Assembly: GCA_041658565.1 (NCBI GenBank) | Contig: JBAZZY010000006.1 | Coordinates: forward strand, 1-64,000 | Length of the DNA: 64,000 nucleotides | Reading direction: 5' to 3' | Source: Actinomycetota bacterium | GTDB lineage: Bacteria; Actinomycetota; AC-67 | Part shown: positions 53,428-62,407 of the stretch, in pieces | How the letters are laid out: the number at the start of each line of letters is the position of its first letter | Numbering within the stretch: position 1 is the stretch's first letter | Position numbers and translations under genes: made by a program | The notes under the pieces: generated by a model | What the model was told of the DNA's origin: nothing | The model's input: the letters and a program-made list of their open reading frames with translations, nothing else | The model's database searches: none

Positions 53428-54648
53428 TCAAGTCGCAGCGTGATCGTCGCCGGCGCCCAGAGGTACGCGGCGGAACCATGCGTACAAGGCGAGGTCGTAG
53501 ATGGTCTTGATTCCTCCTGCCACAAGGAACGGGAGCCCCGGCGCCGCGCGAAGCGCGGCGCCGGCAAACGCTGCGCCGACCGGACGCGTGAGGTATCGCG
53601 CAACGTTGGTGTACGAGGCGGCCGCGATGCGCTCGTCCGGATCCACGAGCGAAACGATGTACGCCTGGCGTGTCGGCACGTCCATCTGGCTCAGCACCTG
53701 TCGCGCCAGCAGCAGAGCGATGCCCACCGGCAGCGACGGGGCGAAGGCAATCCCCGCGAGTAGCAGGTTCGACGGAAGGTGCGTGAAGACCATGGTGTTC
53801 AGAAGGCCGAAACGCTCGGCGATGCGCGGCGCGGCGAGGAACGAAGCGGTCTGCAGCAGGCCGGCCCCGAAGAACACGAGTCCGAGTGTCTCCAGCGACG
53901 CGTCGAACTCGCGGCGGAACCAGAATGCAACGAACGACTGGATGACGAATCCGCCGCCGAACGAGTCCGCAGCGAACAACGCGGACAAGCGCATGACGGT
54001 CTTCTTGCTTCGTTCCAGCGGCGCGCGCCGAACCGTGGTGCGGGATGCTTCCACCGTATCCGTCAGCGAACGTGCGATTAGCGCCCCGGCTGCGGCCGCC
54101 GGAACCAGCAGCAGGAAGAACCGCTGGTCGGCGATGCCGAATCCGAACGCATCCCGAAGCAGTGCTGAACCGCCCGCCAGTAATGCTCCCGTCGAGCCGG
54201 CGAGTGCAGCGATCGCGTTGTAGGTGCCGAACGCGCGCGCCCGACTCGACGCGGGAACTACAGACGGAAGCATGGCTTGTTCCAAGGATGTGAACGGGCC
54301 CGACTCGATGACTTCGGTCGACAGGGTTCCGGTAAGTGCGACGATGAGGAGGATCCAGAATGCCTCGGCGAACGCGAACACGACCGCGGTCGCAGCGAAT
54401 CCGCAGAAGAGCAAGAAGTAAAAGCGCCGCCTTCCGACGACGTCTCCCCACCGTGCGACAACCACGGACATGACCGCGATGCCCGACACGACGGCTGCGA
54501 ATAGGAGACCGGCGCGCGCGCCCGACCACCCGCGCGCCTCCAGGGTGGCTCCGAGCAGAACCGATCCGAAGCCGTACGCGAGCGCGCGCACTCCTTGCGC
54601 AGCGTAGATCTTGCGCGCGTCCGGATGCGGTCTTGCTGCGGTTGCCAC
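53428..54648 (-). CDS. Major facilitator superfamily transporter
   Basis: Twelve-helix transporter of 406 residues. The cytoplasmic loop 2-3 reads ARWGDVVGRRRFYFL, close to the MFS signature G...D..GRR. Hydrophobic segments are spread evenly, with a central loop around ERSKKTVMR. The GTG start lies 6 nt after TATCCT, a probable leaderless start. It sits downstream of the ribokinase-family gene on the same strand; its substrate could be a sugar or nucleoside, but efflux is equally possible. Confidence 0.88.
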   Translation of the reverse strand: MATAARPHPDARKIYAAQGVRALAYGFGSVLLGATLEARGWSGARAGLLFAAVVSGIAVMSVVVARWGDVVGRRRFYFLLFCGFAATAVVFAFAEAFWILLIVALTGTLSTEVIESGPFTSLEQAMLPSVVPASSRARAFGTYNAIAALAGSTGALLAGGSALLRDAFGFGIADQRFFLLLVPAAAAGALIARSLTDTVEASRTTVRRAPLERSKKTVMRLSALFAADSFGGGFVIQSFVAFWFRREFDASLETLGLVFFGAGLLQTASFLAAPRIAERFGLLNTMVFTHLPSNLLLAGIAFAPSLPVGIALLLARQVLSQMDVPTRQAYIVSLVDPDERIAAASYTNVARYLTRPVGAAFAGAALRAAPGLPFLVAGGIKTIYDLALYAWFRRVPLGAGDDHAAT

Positions 54649-54669
54649 GTCCGAAGGATACGTGCGTGT

Positions 54670-55584
54670 CTACGCGTTTTGAGACAGGAGGTTCTCGACC
54701 TCGCGCGCGCGAGGCATCGACGGACCGGCGCCGGGACGCTGTACGCAGAGTGCGGCGGCTGCGTTGGCGTACCGAAGTGCCTGGGCAAGTGGCGCGCGTC
54801 CGGCGAGTTGCGCCGCAAGCGCGCCGACGAAGCAGTCGCCGGCGCCGGTGGTATCGACCGCGCGCACAACACGTCCTGGGACCACGATGTCGCCCCCCGG
54901 CGCTGAGGCAACGACGCCGCCGGCTCCCAGGGTTACCACGACGACTTGCGATGGAAGCGTCCGCAGGCGCGCGGCTGCCGCCAGAATCGGCTGTGTGTCC
55001 GCGGCGACTTCTTCGCCCAGTAGCGCAGCCAGTTCGGTTTCGTTCACGACGATTACGTCGCACAGGCGCGCGAGCGTTGCCGGAACCGGAGCCGCGGGCG
55101 CCGGGTTCAGTAGCGTCGTTGCTCCGGCCGATCTGCCGCGCATGAAGAACGCTTCGATGGTGGGCAGGGGGATCTCGAACTGACTCACCAAGACGTCATC
55201 GGATGCGATCGGGACGGCGGAGATGCTTGCCGCGTCCATCAGCGCGTTCGCACCCGCTGCGACGACGATCGTGTTGTCTGCTTCGGCCACGACGATGAGT
55301 GCGGTTCCCGTCGGAACATGGGCGACGCGCCGGACATGGGTGGTATCGATTTCGCACCCCGAGAGAAACGTGGCCAGGTCATCCCCGAAGGCGTCGGTTC
55401 CCAATGCGGCGCACAACAGCGTGGGACATCCCAGGCGCGCGGCGGCGACCGCCTGGTTCGCGCCCTTGCCTCCCGGGTAGAAGCGGAGGTCCGAGGCGTG
55501 AACGGTTTCTCCGACACGCGGGTGGCGCGCGGCCGAGGCTACGACGTCCATGTTGATGCTGCCTGCGACGACGACTGCCGCCAT
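54670..55584 (-). CDS. rbsK: Ribokinase-family (PfkB) sugar kinase
   Basis: PfkB-family kinase of 304 residues. Ribokinase pattern: VVVAGSINMDVVASAARHP, then FYPGGKGANQAVAAARLG (substrate lid and GGKGAN), and the catalytic anion hole DTTGAGDCFVGAL near residue 245. These motifs favour ribokinase over adenosine kinase or fructokinase. The ATG at 55584 gives the conserved start; upstream codons in frame are not needed. AGAGAAGAG precedes it. It is divergent from the secreted module at 55746. Confidence 0.9.
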   Translation of the reverse strand: MAAVVVAGSINMDVVASAARHPRVGETVHASDLRFYPGGKGANQAVAAARLGCPTLLCAALGTDAFGDDLATFLSGCEIDTTHVRRVAHVPTGTALIVVAEADNTIVVAAGANALMDAASISAVPIASDDVLVSQFEIPLPTIEAFFMRGRSAGATTLLNPAPAAPVPATLARLCDVIVVNETELAALLGEEVAADTQPILAAAARLRTLPSQVVVVTLGAGGVVASAPGGDIVVPGRVVRAVDTTGAGDCFVGALAAQLAGRAPLAQALRYANAAAALCVQRPGAGPSMPRAREVENLLSQNA

Positions 55585-55682
55585 ATCTCTTCTCTCGCTT
55601 CCGATCCGGGGAACTTCTGGTTCCGTTTCGCGGTGTTTCACACTATCGCTGGTGAGCTCTTTGCTTTCCCTGCTGAAAACCC

Positions 55683-55711
55683 TTGACTGCACGAAAACGT
55701 ATGAATACCCT
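55683..55711 (+). promoter_or_regulatory. Promoter of the secreted module
   Basis: TTGACT at 55683-55688 and TACCCT at 55706-55711 with a 17-bp spacer, in a short AT-rich stretch unlike its surroundings. It lies 35 bp before the ATG at 55746. GTATG and CATAC half sites flank the -10 and could serve a regulator. Confidence 0.6.
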
Positions 55712-55745
55712 ACAAATACATACGCTCACATAAAGGACGAATCGG

Positions 55746-57371
55746 ATGGCCATGCGCTCTTCACCCAGGCACATCGTGCGGCAAGCTCTTGCACTGCTCG
55801 CGGTCGCTGTGTTGCTCCCGGCGACCCCAGGGCGCGCGGCTCTGGTGGGGGCCCTCGATGCCGCCGATGAGGCGGCTGCGATCGAGCTGGAAGCAAAGAT
55901 CGAGGACAACTTCTACCAGGGTCAGATCTACGAAGTCGATTATCGGACCGCGGACCGCATTCCCGGTGACATCACGAACGTAGGTGCGTTCGGGGACTCC
56001 GCCCTGTGGACCGGCACGTATTTGAGCGCCCAGTCTTTCCGATACGCACTGGCCAAGATCAAGCTGGCCGGCGGAGCGAGCGGCGACGATGCCGTGTTCT
56101 GGCAGCGGCAGAAGTCGCAAGCGAAATCGCGTATCGACGAAATGGTTGCCAAGTACCACATGCTCATCAATATCTCGCGCAACTGGAACCACGACTTCGG
56201 TCCGTCGGTGAACCCCGGCGATCCCGCGCATCCGGCGAGTTTCGGAGGCGGAGTCGTGCGCGGTGAGGCGGGGTATTTGTTCCGGGCGTGTGTTCGCGAG
56301 AGCTTCCAATGGCGGCCCGGTCCCAACGGGGTGACTTTCAAGCTGTATTGGGACGAGGGCCCCGACGCCGGTTGGTATTACTGCGAGGATGGAACGAGTC
56401 GCGACGCTTACGCGGGGACTACGTTCGGATTGCTCAACGCGTTTGATCTCGTGGGTGCAGATGATCCGTCGATGCGCGCGCAGATTCGCGATGACGTCAT
56501 CCGCATGACGGCGTTCGCTCTTAAGTACGGGTGGACGACTCCGCGGCCGCACGGCAACGTGTCGCTGCCGCCGTTAGGCCACGACTTCCATAACTTCATT
56601 TCCCCGCTGTTCGTCTATGTTCCGCTCGCGCGGCTGAACATGACCCAGGCCGCGCGCCATGTGTCGCACTCCGCCGGCACGCCCGAGCAATCCGACTACT
56701 GGGAGCGCATCTGGACCGAGGAGTTGGCCTCGCAGGGTCCGATCCTGGCCGCGTCGATGGAAGTGGACGCGGTGCAGCCAAACGACAGCTACTACAAGTA
56801 CAACCTGCATCACCTCACCGGTTACAGCGTCACTCGCCTGGAGCCGAACGCCGCTGTGCGCGGACTGATCAAGCAAGCCTTGGGTGTGATGGATCGCACG
56901 ACCGGCGACGAGATCAACGCGCACTTTGAAACCATCACCTACACGCTCACGGGGGAGACCTCACGGCGCGATGCGGCGATCGAGCACCTGCGCGAGTGGC
57001 GGGACTACCGCGCGCGCGTCGACCGGGGTGGCCCAACCGGCAACGAGGCGAAGTGCGGCGTCTCGTTCGAGTGCGTGCCCCAGGACCAATTGGAGACGAT
57101 CGTCTCCACGCCTTCCGGCGACCAGACGATCGTCGTTGCGGGCACGTCCTCCAAGTTGCGCGCGCGGCGCCCTCTTCCCATTGCCGACCGTCCGCAGACG
57201 GACTTCCTGTGGCAGCGGCCTCCGACGCAACTCGAGACATGGACGAGCACGACCCACCAGGCCCCAGGGTCGGACTACCTGCTCCCTTACTGGATGCTGC
57301 GCTACTACACCGAGGGAGTCGTCCCGGCGCTCGACCCGTTCCCGGCATATGTGGGTCCGGCCCACGCTTGA
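55746..57371 (+). CDS. Secreted protein of unknown function, helical-toroid-like
   Basis: Exported protein of 541 residues with a signal peptide (about 1-32, RQALALLAVAVLLPATPGRA). I do not recognise the family. The segment GAFGDSALWTGTYLSAQSFR, YALAKIKLA, and later AYAGTTFGLLNAFDLVGADD followed by LKYGWTTPRPHGN, resemble the paired-helix repeats of (alpha/alpha) toroid enzymes that act on carbohydrates, but no active site can be assigned. Conserved-looking residues include HDFHNFISPL and HHLTGYS. Starts at ATG 55746, with an ATG two codons later. Followed closely by the phosphoesterase fusion; the two are probably one transcript. Confidence 0.85.
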   Translation: MAMRSSPRHIVRQALALLAVAVLLPATPGRAALVGALDAADEAAAIELEAKIEDNFYQGQIYEVDYRTADRIPGDITNVGAFGDSALWTGTYLSAQSFRYALAKIKLAGGASGDDAVFWQRQKSQAKSRIDEMVAKYHMLINISRNWNHDFGPSVNPGDPAHPASFGGGVVRGEAGYLFRACVRESFQWRPGPNGVTFKLYWDEGPDAGWYYCEDGTSRDAYAGTTFGLLNAFDLVGADDPSMRAQIRDDVIRMTAFALKYGWTTPRPHGNVSLPPLGHDFHNFISPLFVYVPLARLNMTQAARHVSHSAGTPEQSDYWERIWTEELASQGPILAASMEVDAVQPNDSYYKYNLHHLTGYSVTRLEPNAAVRGLIKQALGVMDRTTGDEINAHFETITYTLTGETSRRDAAIEHLREWRDYRARVDRGGPTGNEAKCGVSFECVPQDQLETIVSTPSGDQTIVVAGTSSKLRARRPLPIADRPQTDFLWQRPPTQLETWTSTTHQAPGSDYLLPYWMLRYYTEGVVPALDPFPAYVGPAHA

Positions 57372-57402
57372 GTCGCCTGCGGCTCTGCAAGACGGGAGCC
57401 CC

Positions 57403-59544
57403 GTGAGGGGACGTGTTGTAAGCGAAGGCGGTGGCGTGCCGGGGGTCGTCGTGTCCGATGGTTTGCATGTGACTCGGACGGGACCCGACGGCGGGTTCTC
57501 GCTTCCGGGATACGGTCCGTTCGTCGTGTGCGCGCGCCCGACCGGCTTCGCCGTAGATCCGTGGTTTGCGCGCGCCGGAGATGAACCGCTGGAATTCCGC
57601 ATGGTTCCACAAGTCCAGGAACTGCCCTTCTCGTTCATACAGGTGACGGATTTGCACGTCGCCCTCGGAGATCGCTCGTTCGGCCCCGGCGCGGGCGACG
57701 CGACATTTTGGTTCGCGGACGGCCGGTGGAATGAGCGTGTGGTCACGACGCCGGATGTGTTGGCCGGTCTCTTCGAAGAGATCGGTGAACGACATCCGGA
57801 CGGGGCGTTCATCGTGGCCACAGGGGACCTCACCAACTCGGGCGCGCGGGAGCAGTACGAAGCGTATGTTGCCGAAGCAGCGCGCTCGCGCGTTCCCGTC
57901 GTGTCGCTTGCGGGCAATCACGATCACATGCCGAGCGCTCAAGACCCCGGCGCCGCCGAGGCGGAGTCGCCGAACTTTACGGCAGTGACCGAGCGTTACG
58001 AGCGCTACGTCGGCCCACGCTGGTTCTCCTTCGACTACGCGGGAGTGCACTTCGTGGCGATCGACTGGTTTACTCACCGGTTGGGCATCGACGCCGACGT
58101 ACAGGAGGCGTGGCTCGACGCGGACTTGGCGATGGTCGAGCCGGAGACGCCGGTGGTCCTCTTGGCGCACGATCAGATGCCGTCGGACTTCTTCGGCCGA
58201 ATGCGAGTGGCTCCGATCGCGTCGTTCTCCGGGCATTGGCATACGACTCGCGTGGTGTCCGACGGCGGCACGGTCCACTACAACACGGGACCGGCAACCT
58301 TCGGCGGTCTGGACTTCTGCCCGCGGCACTACCGAGTGGCCGAGTGGGACGGTACCGAGTTGCGGGTGCAGACGACGGCGCGAGGTCCGGCGTTCTTGCG
58401 CGGGGCGACGTTCCGCAGCGCGCCCCTTCCCTTGACCGACGGGCCGGCGTGGGCGCGCGCGCTCGACGGCGCCGCGCACCTTGCGGCACCGGTCGTCGTG
58501 GGAGACATGGTTATCGCGACTTCGCGGCAGGAGGATCGCGCAGCGGGGGCGGTCGAGGCCTTCGATGCGATCACGGGCGAACCACGTTGGCGCGCGCGGC
58601 TTTCGAGTGCGGTCAAGAGTTCGCCCTTGGTGTGCGGGGACGCGGTTGTCGCTACATCCGTGGCGGGTGAGATCGTGTGTCTGGCCGCCGTCGACGGATC
58701 CGAGCGCTGGCGGGTCCGGCTCGCGGACGCGATGCTGCTGTGGGCGTATTTGCGGCCCGCGACCGACGGGAAGCGGGTGTTCGTGGGCGACGTGGGACGC
58801 TTCGCATGTCTGGATCTACGGGACGGATCGATCATCTGGGCGCGCGATGATCTGGGCAAGCGTGAGAACATGACTTCGTTCGCGCACCCGGTTGTTGTGG
58901 GAGGCACGTTGATTGTGGGGTTCGCCGCACAGGTTCCGGATATGTACGGGCTGGATCCCGAGACCGGAGCGACGCTGTGGCCGCACGGGGTGCGCGCGCG
59001 CAGCGTTTACGAGGGTTCGATGGCGGAGATCGTCGCGCATTTGCCTCGGTCGCTCGTCGGGGGGATCACACCCGATCCCGACGGTGCGGACGCCTACGTC
59101 GTGCGACTGGGTTCGGTGGTGGAACGCGTTCGGTGCGTGGACGGGTCGTCGGTCTGGGCGGCCCCGATCCTTGGTTGGTTCAACCCGGCGCCGCCGGTGG
59201 TGTGCGGGGACGCGGTGTTCGTCGTCGCCGGAACGGGGGAGGTGTCGTGCCTGGACCGTAGTGACGGCGCTCTTCGCTGGAACGTATCTGTGTCCCAGAG
59301 CGCGCCGGTCGCGATGGGTCCTTACCGCGACACCGGCGCCGTGGCGCTCGCACCGGTGACGGTGGTCGCGGGAAGGGCCTGGGTTCCCCTGGGCGACGGG
59401 CGTCTGGTTGGGTTGCGCGTAGACGACGGAGTCATCGACGAGGTTCGCGATTTCGCAGTTCCGCTCACGTCTGCGCTGGCCTGTGCCGGAGGCGTTGCTT
59501 ACGTGGTTGGGGTGGACGGGGTCCTTCGCGCGTTCCGGCTGTGA
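57403..59544 (+). CDS. Calcineurin-like metallophosphoesterase fused to a PQQ-type beta-propeller
   Basis: Fusion of 713 residues. An N-terminal beta-sandwich (about 1-62, RVVSEGGGVPGVVVSDG ... TGPDGGFSLPG) resembles the calcineurin N-terminal domain. The phosphoesterase (about 75-340) has its metal ligands: D83 and H85 in TDLHV, GDLTN, GNHDHM and GHWHTTR. The C-terminal half has propeller blades of the PQQ type (FDAITGEPRWRARL, LAAVDGSERWRVRL, LDLRDGSIIWARDD, LDRSDGALRWNV). The GTG at 57403 has GGGAG 5 nt upstream; an ATG at 57349 overlaps the previous gene. No signal peptide is seen from either start, which is odd for such a domain set. Substrate unknown. Confidence 0.88.
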   Translation: MRGRVVSEGGGVPGVVVSDGLHVTRTGPDGGFSLPGYGPFVVCARPTGFAVDPWFARAGDEPLEFRMVPQVQELPFSFIQVTDLHVALGDRSFGPGAGDATFWFADGRWNERVVTTPDVLAGLFEEIGERHPDGAFIVATGDLTNSGAREQYEAYVAEAARSRVPVVSLAGNHDHMPSAQDPGAAEAESPNFTAVTERYERYVGPRWFSFDYAGVHFVAIDWFTHRLGIDADVQEAWLDADLAMVEPETPVVLLAHDQMPSDFFGRMRVAPIASFSGHWHTTRVVSDGGTVHYNTGPATFGGLDFCPRHYRVAEWDGTELRVQTTARGPAFLRGATFRSAPLPLTDGPAWARALDGAAHLAAPVVVGDMVIATSRQEDRAAGAVEAFDAITGEPRWRARLSSAVKSSPLVCGDAVVATSVAGEIVCLAAVDGSERWRVRLADAMLLWAYLRPATDGKRVFVGDVGRFACLDLRDGSIIWARDDLGKRENMTSFAHPVVVGGTLIVGFAAQVPDMYGLDPETGATLWPHGVRARSVYEGSMAEIVAHLPRSLVGGITPDPDGADAYVVRLGSVVERVRCVDGSSVWAAPILGWFNPAPPVVCGDAVFVVAGTGEVSCLDRSDGALRWNVSVSQSAPVAMGPYRDTGAVALAPVTVVAGRAWVPLGDGRLVGLRVDDGVIDEVRDFAVPLTSALACAGGVAYVVGVDGVLRAFRL

Positions 59545-59557
59545 TCGCGTCCTCTTC

Positions 59558-59586
59558 TTGACATCGGACAGATTGGTATAGATATT
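59558..59586 (+). promoter_or_regulatory. Candidate promoter of the aminotransferase operon
   Basis: A perfect TTGACA (59558-59563), 17 bp, then GATATT (59581-59586). It lies about 135 bp before the ATG at 59723, leaving a long leader in which I see no gene I can support. Confidence 0.6.
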
Positions 59587-59722
59587 TGCCATATACGCGT
59601 TCCACGGTCGCAAGTGAAGTACCTGTTCCCCGAGTACCCCTGCCGGTTCAAGGTTTTCGGTCCGAACAAGAGCGGCTGCGAAGGCCTTCGCAAGATGTAC
59701 CAGAAGCAGAACGGGGGAACCG

Positions 59723-60988
59723 ATGACAGAACGCCTGGCAATCGACGGGGGGACTCCGGTGCGCATCGCGCCGTTGCCGCTCGGCAAAGGGGTAGCTCTT
59801 CTTGGGGACGAGGAGCGCGCCGCGGTCTTGGAAGTGATCGAGAGCCGCTCGTTGTTCCGCTACTACGGTCCGCAGTTCTTGGGGAAGGTACTCGAGTTCG
59901 AGGATGCCGTTCGCGACGAGCTGGGTACTCCGCATGCGGTTGCGACGTCCAGCGGCACTGCGGCACTGCGGGTGGCCCTTGCTGCGCTCGGCATCGGTTG
60001 CGGTGACGAGGTGATCGTTCCTGCGTTCACGTTCATCGCCACGATCAACGCCGTTGTCGTTGCCGGTGCCGTTCCGGTGTTCGCGGAGATCGACGAAACG
60101 CTCGGGCTGGACCCGGCCGACGTGGCGTCGAAGGTGACCTCGCGAACGGCGGCGATCATTCCTGTTCACCTGGAAAACGTTGCGTGCGACATGGATCCGT
60201 TGCTCGCGATTGCGCGGAGTCGCGGGATCCGGGTTCTGGAGGACGCGGCTCAGTCGATGGGGGCGACGTACCACGGGCGCGCGCTCGGGACGCTGGGAGA
60301 CATCGGTGCGTTCTCGCTGCAACTCGAGAAGAACGTGACTTCCGGCGAGGGCGGTGTCGTCGTGACTGGTGATGACGATCTCCACTTGCGTGCAGCCCGG
60401 TATCAGGATCAAGGCGGGCAGTTTGTCACCGGTCACGGCGGCAGTCGCGGCGGGGAGATGGAGCAGCCGTTCGTCGGGGAGAACCTGCGCATGGCCGAGA
60501 TCGCGGGCGCGATTGCCGGCGTGCAGATGCGCAAGCTTCCGGGATTGCTCGCGGCTATGCGCGCGAACAAGGTGCGCATCCTCGACGCGATTGGAGACGT
60601 TCGAGGCCTGACGCGCCGCCGCGTCGTAGATCCCGCGGGCGACGGATCCTCCAGCATTACGTGGTTTGCGCCAGGACCCGCGGTCGCCCGCCGCTTCGTC
60701 GCGGCGCTGAACGCCGAGGGGATTCCATCGGCTCAGATCTACGACGGCAAACCCGTATACGCGACCCCTTCGATCCTGCAGCGACGCACGGCGTCGGGCA
60801 AGGGCGGACCGTGGAACTGCGCCGAGCACCCGACAGACGTGGTGTATGAGATGGGGATGTGCCCACGCACGGAGGACCTTGTCGGGCGCTCGGTGTCGAT
60901 CGGTGTCGGGGCGACTTTCACCGAAGCCGATTGCGGCGACGCGGCTGCCGCCGTCCGCAAGGTCGCTGCGGCCCTGCTTCCGGCGTGA
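59723..60988 (+). CDS. DegT/DnrJ/EryC1-family aminotransferase
   Basis: PLP enzyme of 421 residues. Family features: SSGTAALRVALAALGIGCGD, VPAFTFIATINAV, VLEDAAQSMGATYHG (Asp contacting PLP), and the Schiff-base Lys203 in SLQLEKNVTSGEGG. Such enzymes transaminate keto sugars for surface glycans or antibiotics, or act as dehydratases. GGGGG lies before the ATG. The next gene, a Gfo/Idh oxidoreductase, overlaps by 4 bp; this pair often oxidises then aminates a sugar or cyclitol, as in 3-amino sugar or scyllo-inosamine pathways. The exact product is unknown. Confidence 0.92.
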   Translation: MTERLAIDGGTPVRIAPLPLGKGVALLGDEERAAVLEVIESRSLFRYYGPQFLGKVLEFEDAVRDELGTPHAVATSSGTAALRVALAALGIGCGDEVIVPAFTFIATINAVVVAGAVPVFAEIDETLGLDPADVASKVTSRTAAIIPVHLENVACDMDPLLAIARSRGIRVLEDAAQSMGATYHGRALGTLGDIGAFSLQLEKNVTSGEGGVVVTGDDDLHLRAARYQDQGGQFVTGHGGSRGGEMEQPFVGENLRMAEIAGAIAGVQMRKLPGLLAAMRANKVRILDAIGDVRGLTRRRVVDPAGDGSSSITWFAPGPAVARRFVAALNAEGIPSAQIYDGKPVYATPSILQRRTASGKGGPWNCAEHPTDVVYEMGMCPRTEDLVGRSVSIGVGATFTEADCGDAAAAVRKVAAALLPA

Positions 60989-61971
60989 CCGTTCGAATCG
61001 GTCTCATAGGCTGCGGCGCTGTTGCGCGCCGCATTCACCTCCCTGGGTTCCGCGCATCGGGAATTGCCGACGTCGTCGCTTTCGCAGGCGGCTCGCCGGC
61101 GTCGGCGACGGCCGCCGCGACCGAGTGGGGCGGCGGCGCAGTGTGCGAGAACTGGCGAGAGGTTCTGGCGCGCGCCGACGTGGACGCCGTGGACATCTGC
61201 ACGCCGAACTCTTTGCACGCAGAGATTGCGATCGCTGCGGCCGAGGCCGGCAAGCACGTGCTCGTTGAGAAGCCGATCGCGCGCACGCTGGCGGAGGCCG
61301 ACGCGATGATTGCCGCGGCGCGCGCCGCCGGCGTCGTGATGATGACGGCCCACAACGTTCGTTTTGCGCCGCCGTTCGTTGCGATGCGCCGTGCGATCTC
61401 GCAGGGCCGTCTCGGTGCGCTCCGAGGATTCCGCGCGGCTTTCGGCCACGCTGGGCCGGAAGCGTGGGCGCCCGGTGCGAAGTGGTTCCTCGATCCCGAG
61501 GCCGCAGGAGGCGGCGTGCTGCTCGATCTTGGGATTCATGTGGCGGACGTGTTGCGTGCCGTGCTCGGCGAGGAGATCGTTGAGGTTGCCGCCATGGTCA
61601 CGCCGGGAGACGTGGAGCGCGCGGCCCAAGTTGCGCTGCGAACCTCGTCGGGGGCGCTGGGGAGCATGCACGTCAGTTGGGATGCCCTTCCCGGCCCCGA
61701 CCACCAACTCACCGTCTTCGGGACCGCGGGCACTGCACACGTGGACGCGTTTACGCCGCCGTGGTTGAGACCGGCCGTCGGCGGCGATGCCGAGCCGCTG
61801 CCGCTGCCCGAGCAGACGCTCGATCCGTATGGGGAGTTTGCGCGCGCCGTTGAGACCGGGAGCCCGCCGCCGGTCTCGGGCGAGGACGGCCGTGCGGCGC
61901 TCGCGATCATCGACGCGGCATACCGAGCTGCCGCGACCGGAACGACGCAGACGGTGCGCGGACCCGCGTAA
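60985..61971 (+). CDS. Gfo/Idh/MocA-family oxidoreductase
   Basis: NAD(P)-dependent oxidoreductase of 328 residues. Rossmann start IGLIGCGAVARRIHLPGF, CTPNSLHAEIAIAAAEAGKH followed by VLVEKPIARTLAEA (the EKP motif with the catalytic Lys), and GGGVLLDLGIHVADVL in the C-terminal domain. GTG start overlaps the aminotransferase stop. It probably makes or reduces the keto-sugar or keto-cyclitol handled by the aminotransferase. Confidence 0.92.
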   Translation: MTVRIGLIGCGAVARRIHLPGFRASGIADVVAFAGGSPASATAAATEWGGGAVCENWREVLARADVDAVDICTPNSLHAEIAIAAAEAGKHVLVEKPIARTLAEADAMIAAARAAGVVMMTAHNVRFAPPFVAMRRAISQGRLGALRGFRAAFGHAGPEAWAPGAKWFLDPEAAGGGVLLDLGIHVADVLRAVLGEEIVEVAAMVTPGDVERAAQVALRTSSGALGSMHVSWDALPGPDHQLTVFGTAGTAHVDAFTPPWLRPAVGGDAEPLPLPEQTLDPYGEFARAVETGSPPPVSGEDGRAALAIIDAAYRAAATGTTQTVRGPA

Positions 61972-62019
61972 AGTGGCGCGCGCGATCGCCGTTCCCGGCG
62001 GCCGGAGAGGAGGACTGAC

Positions 62020-62403
62020 GTGTCGAACGCTGCAGCGAGCGCCTTTCGAAGCGCAGTTGAAGCAGGAGACCTGGACTCGATGCTCGCAGTCCTGTCGGAC
62101 GACGTTGTGCTTCACAGTCCGGTCAGCTTCAAGCCTTTTCGCGGGAAGGACGCTGTTCGAGGTCTGTTCTCGATCTTGATGGAGACCTTCGAGGATTTCC
62201 ATTACACCGATCACGTCGAAGGCGATGGAGTTGCGATTCTTGTCTTTCGCGCGCGCGTGGGAGACCGCGAAGTTGAAGGAATCGACTTGCTGCGCGCCGG
62301 CACGGACGGGCGCGTCGACGATTTCACGGTGATGGTGCGGCCGCTTTCCGGAATCAACGCGTTGTGGCAAGCGGTCGGCGCGCGCCTCTCGAAAGGCTCG
62401 TAG
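62020..62403 (+). CDS. SnoaL/NTF2-like protein
   Basis: Small cone-shaped-fold protein of 127 residues. The order helix, AGDLDSMLAVLSDDVVLHSP, FRGKDAVRGLFSIL, and the beta sheet VAILVFRARVGDREVEGIDL is typical of SnoaL-like domains, which serve as isomerases, hydrolases or binding proteins. GTG start with GGAGAGGAGG upstream. It is followed 4 bp later by a thioesterase gene. No specific reaction can be given. Confidence 0.85.
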   Translation: MSNAAASAFRSAVEAGDLDSMLAVLSDDVVLHSPVSFKPFRGKDAVRGLFSILMETFEDFHYTDHVEGDGVAILVFRARVGDREVEGIDLLRAGTDGRVDDFTVMVRPLSGINALWQAVGARLSKGS

Positions 62404-62407
62404 CGAA

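Noticed and set aside
59612..60006. Possible small gene starting GTG at 59612 in the leader of the aminotransferase operon
   Set aside because: The first 36 residues look protein-like, but the frame then runs deep into the aminotransferase gene in another frame; no ribosome site or family match.
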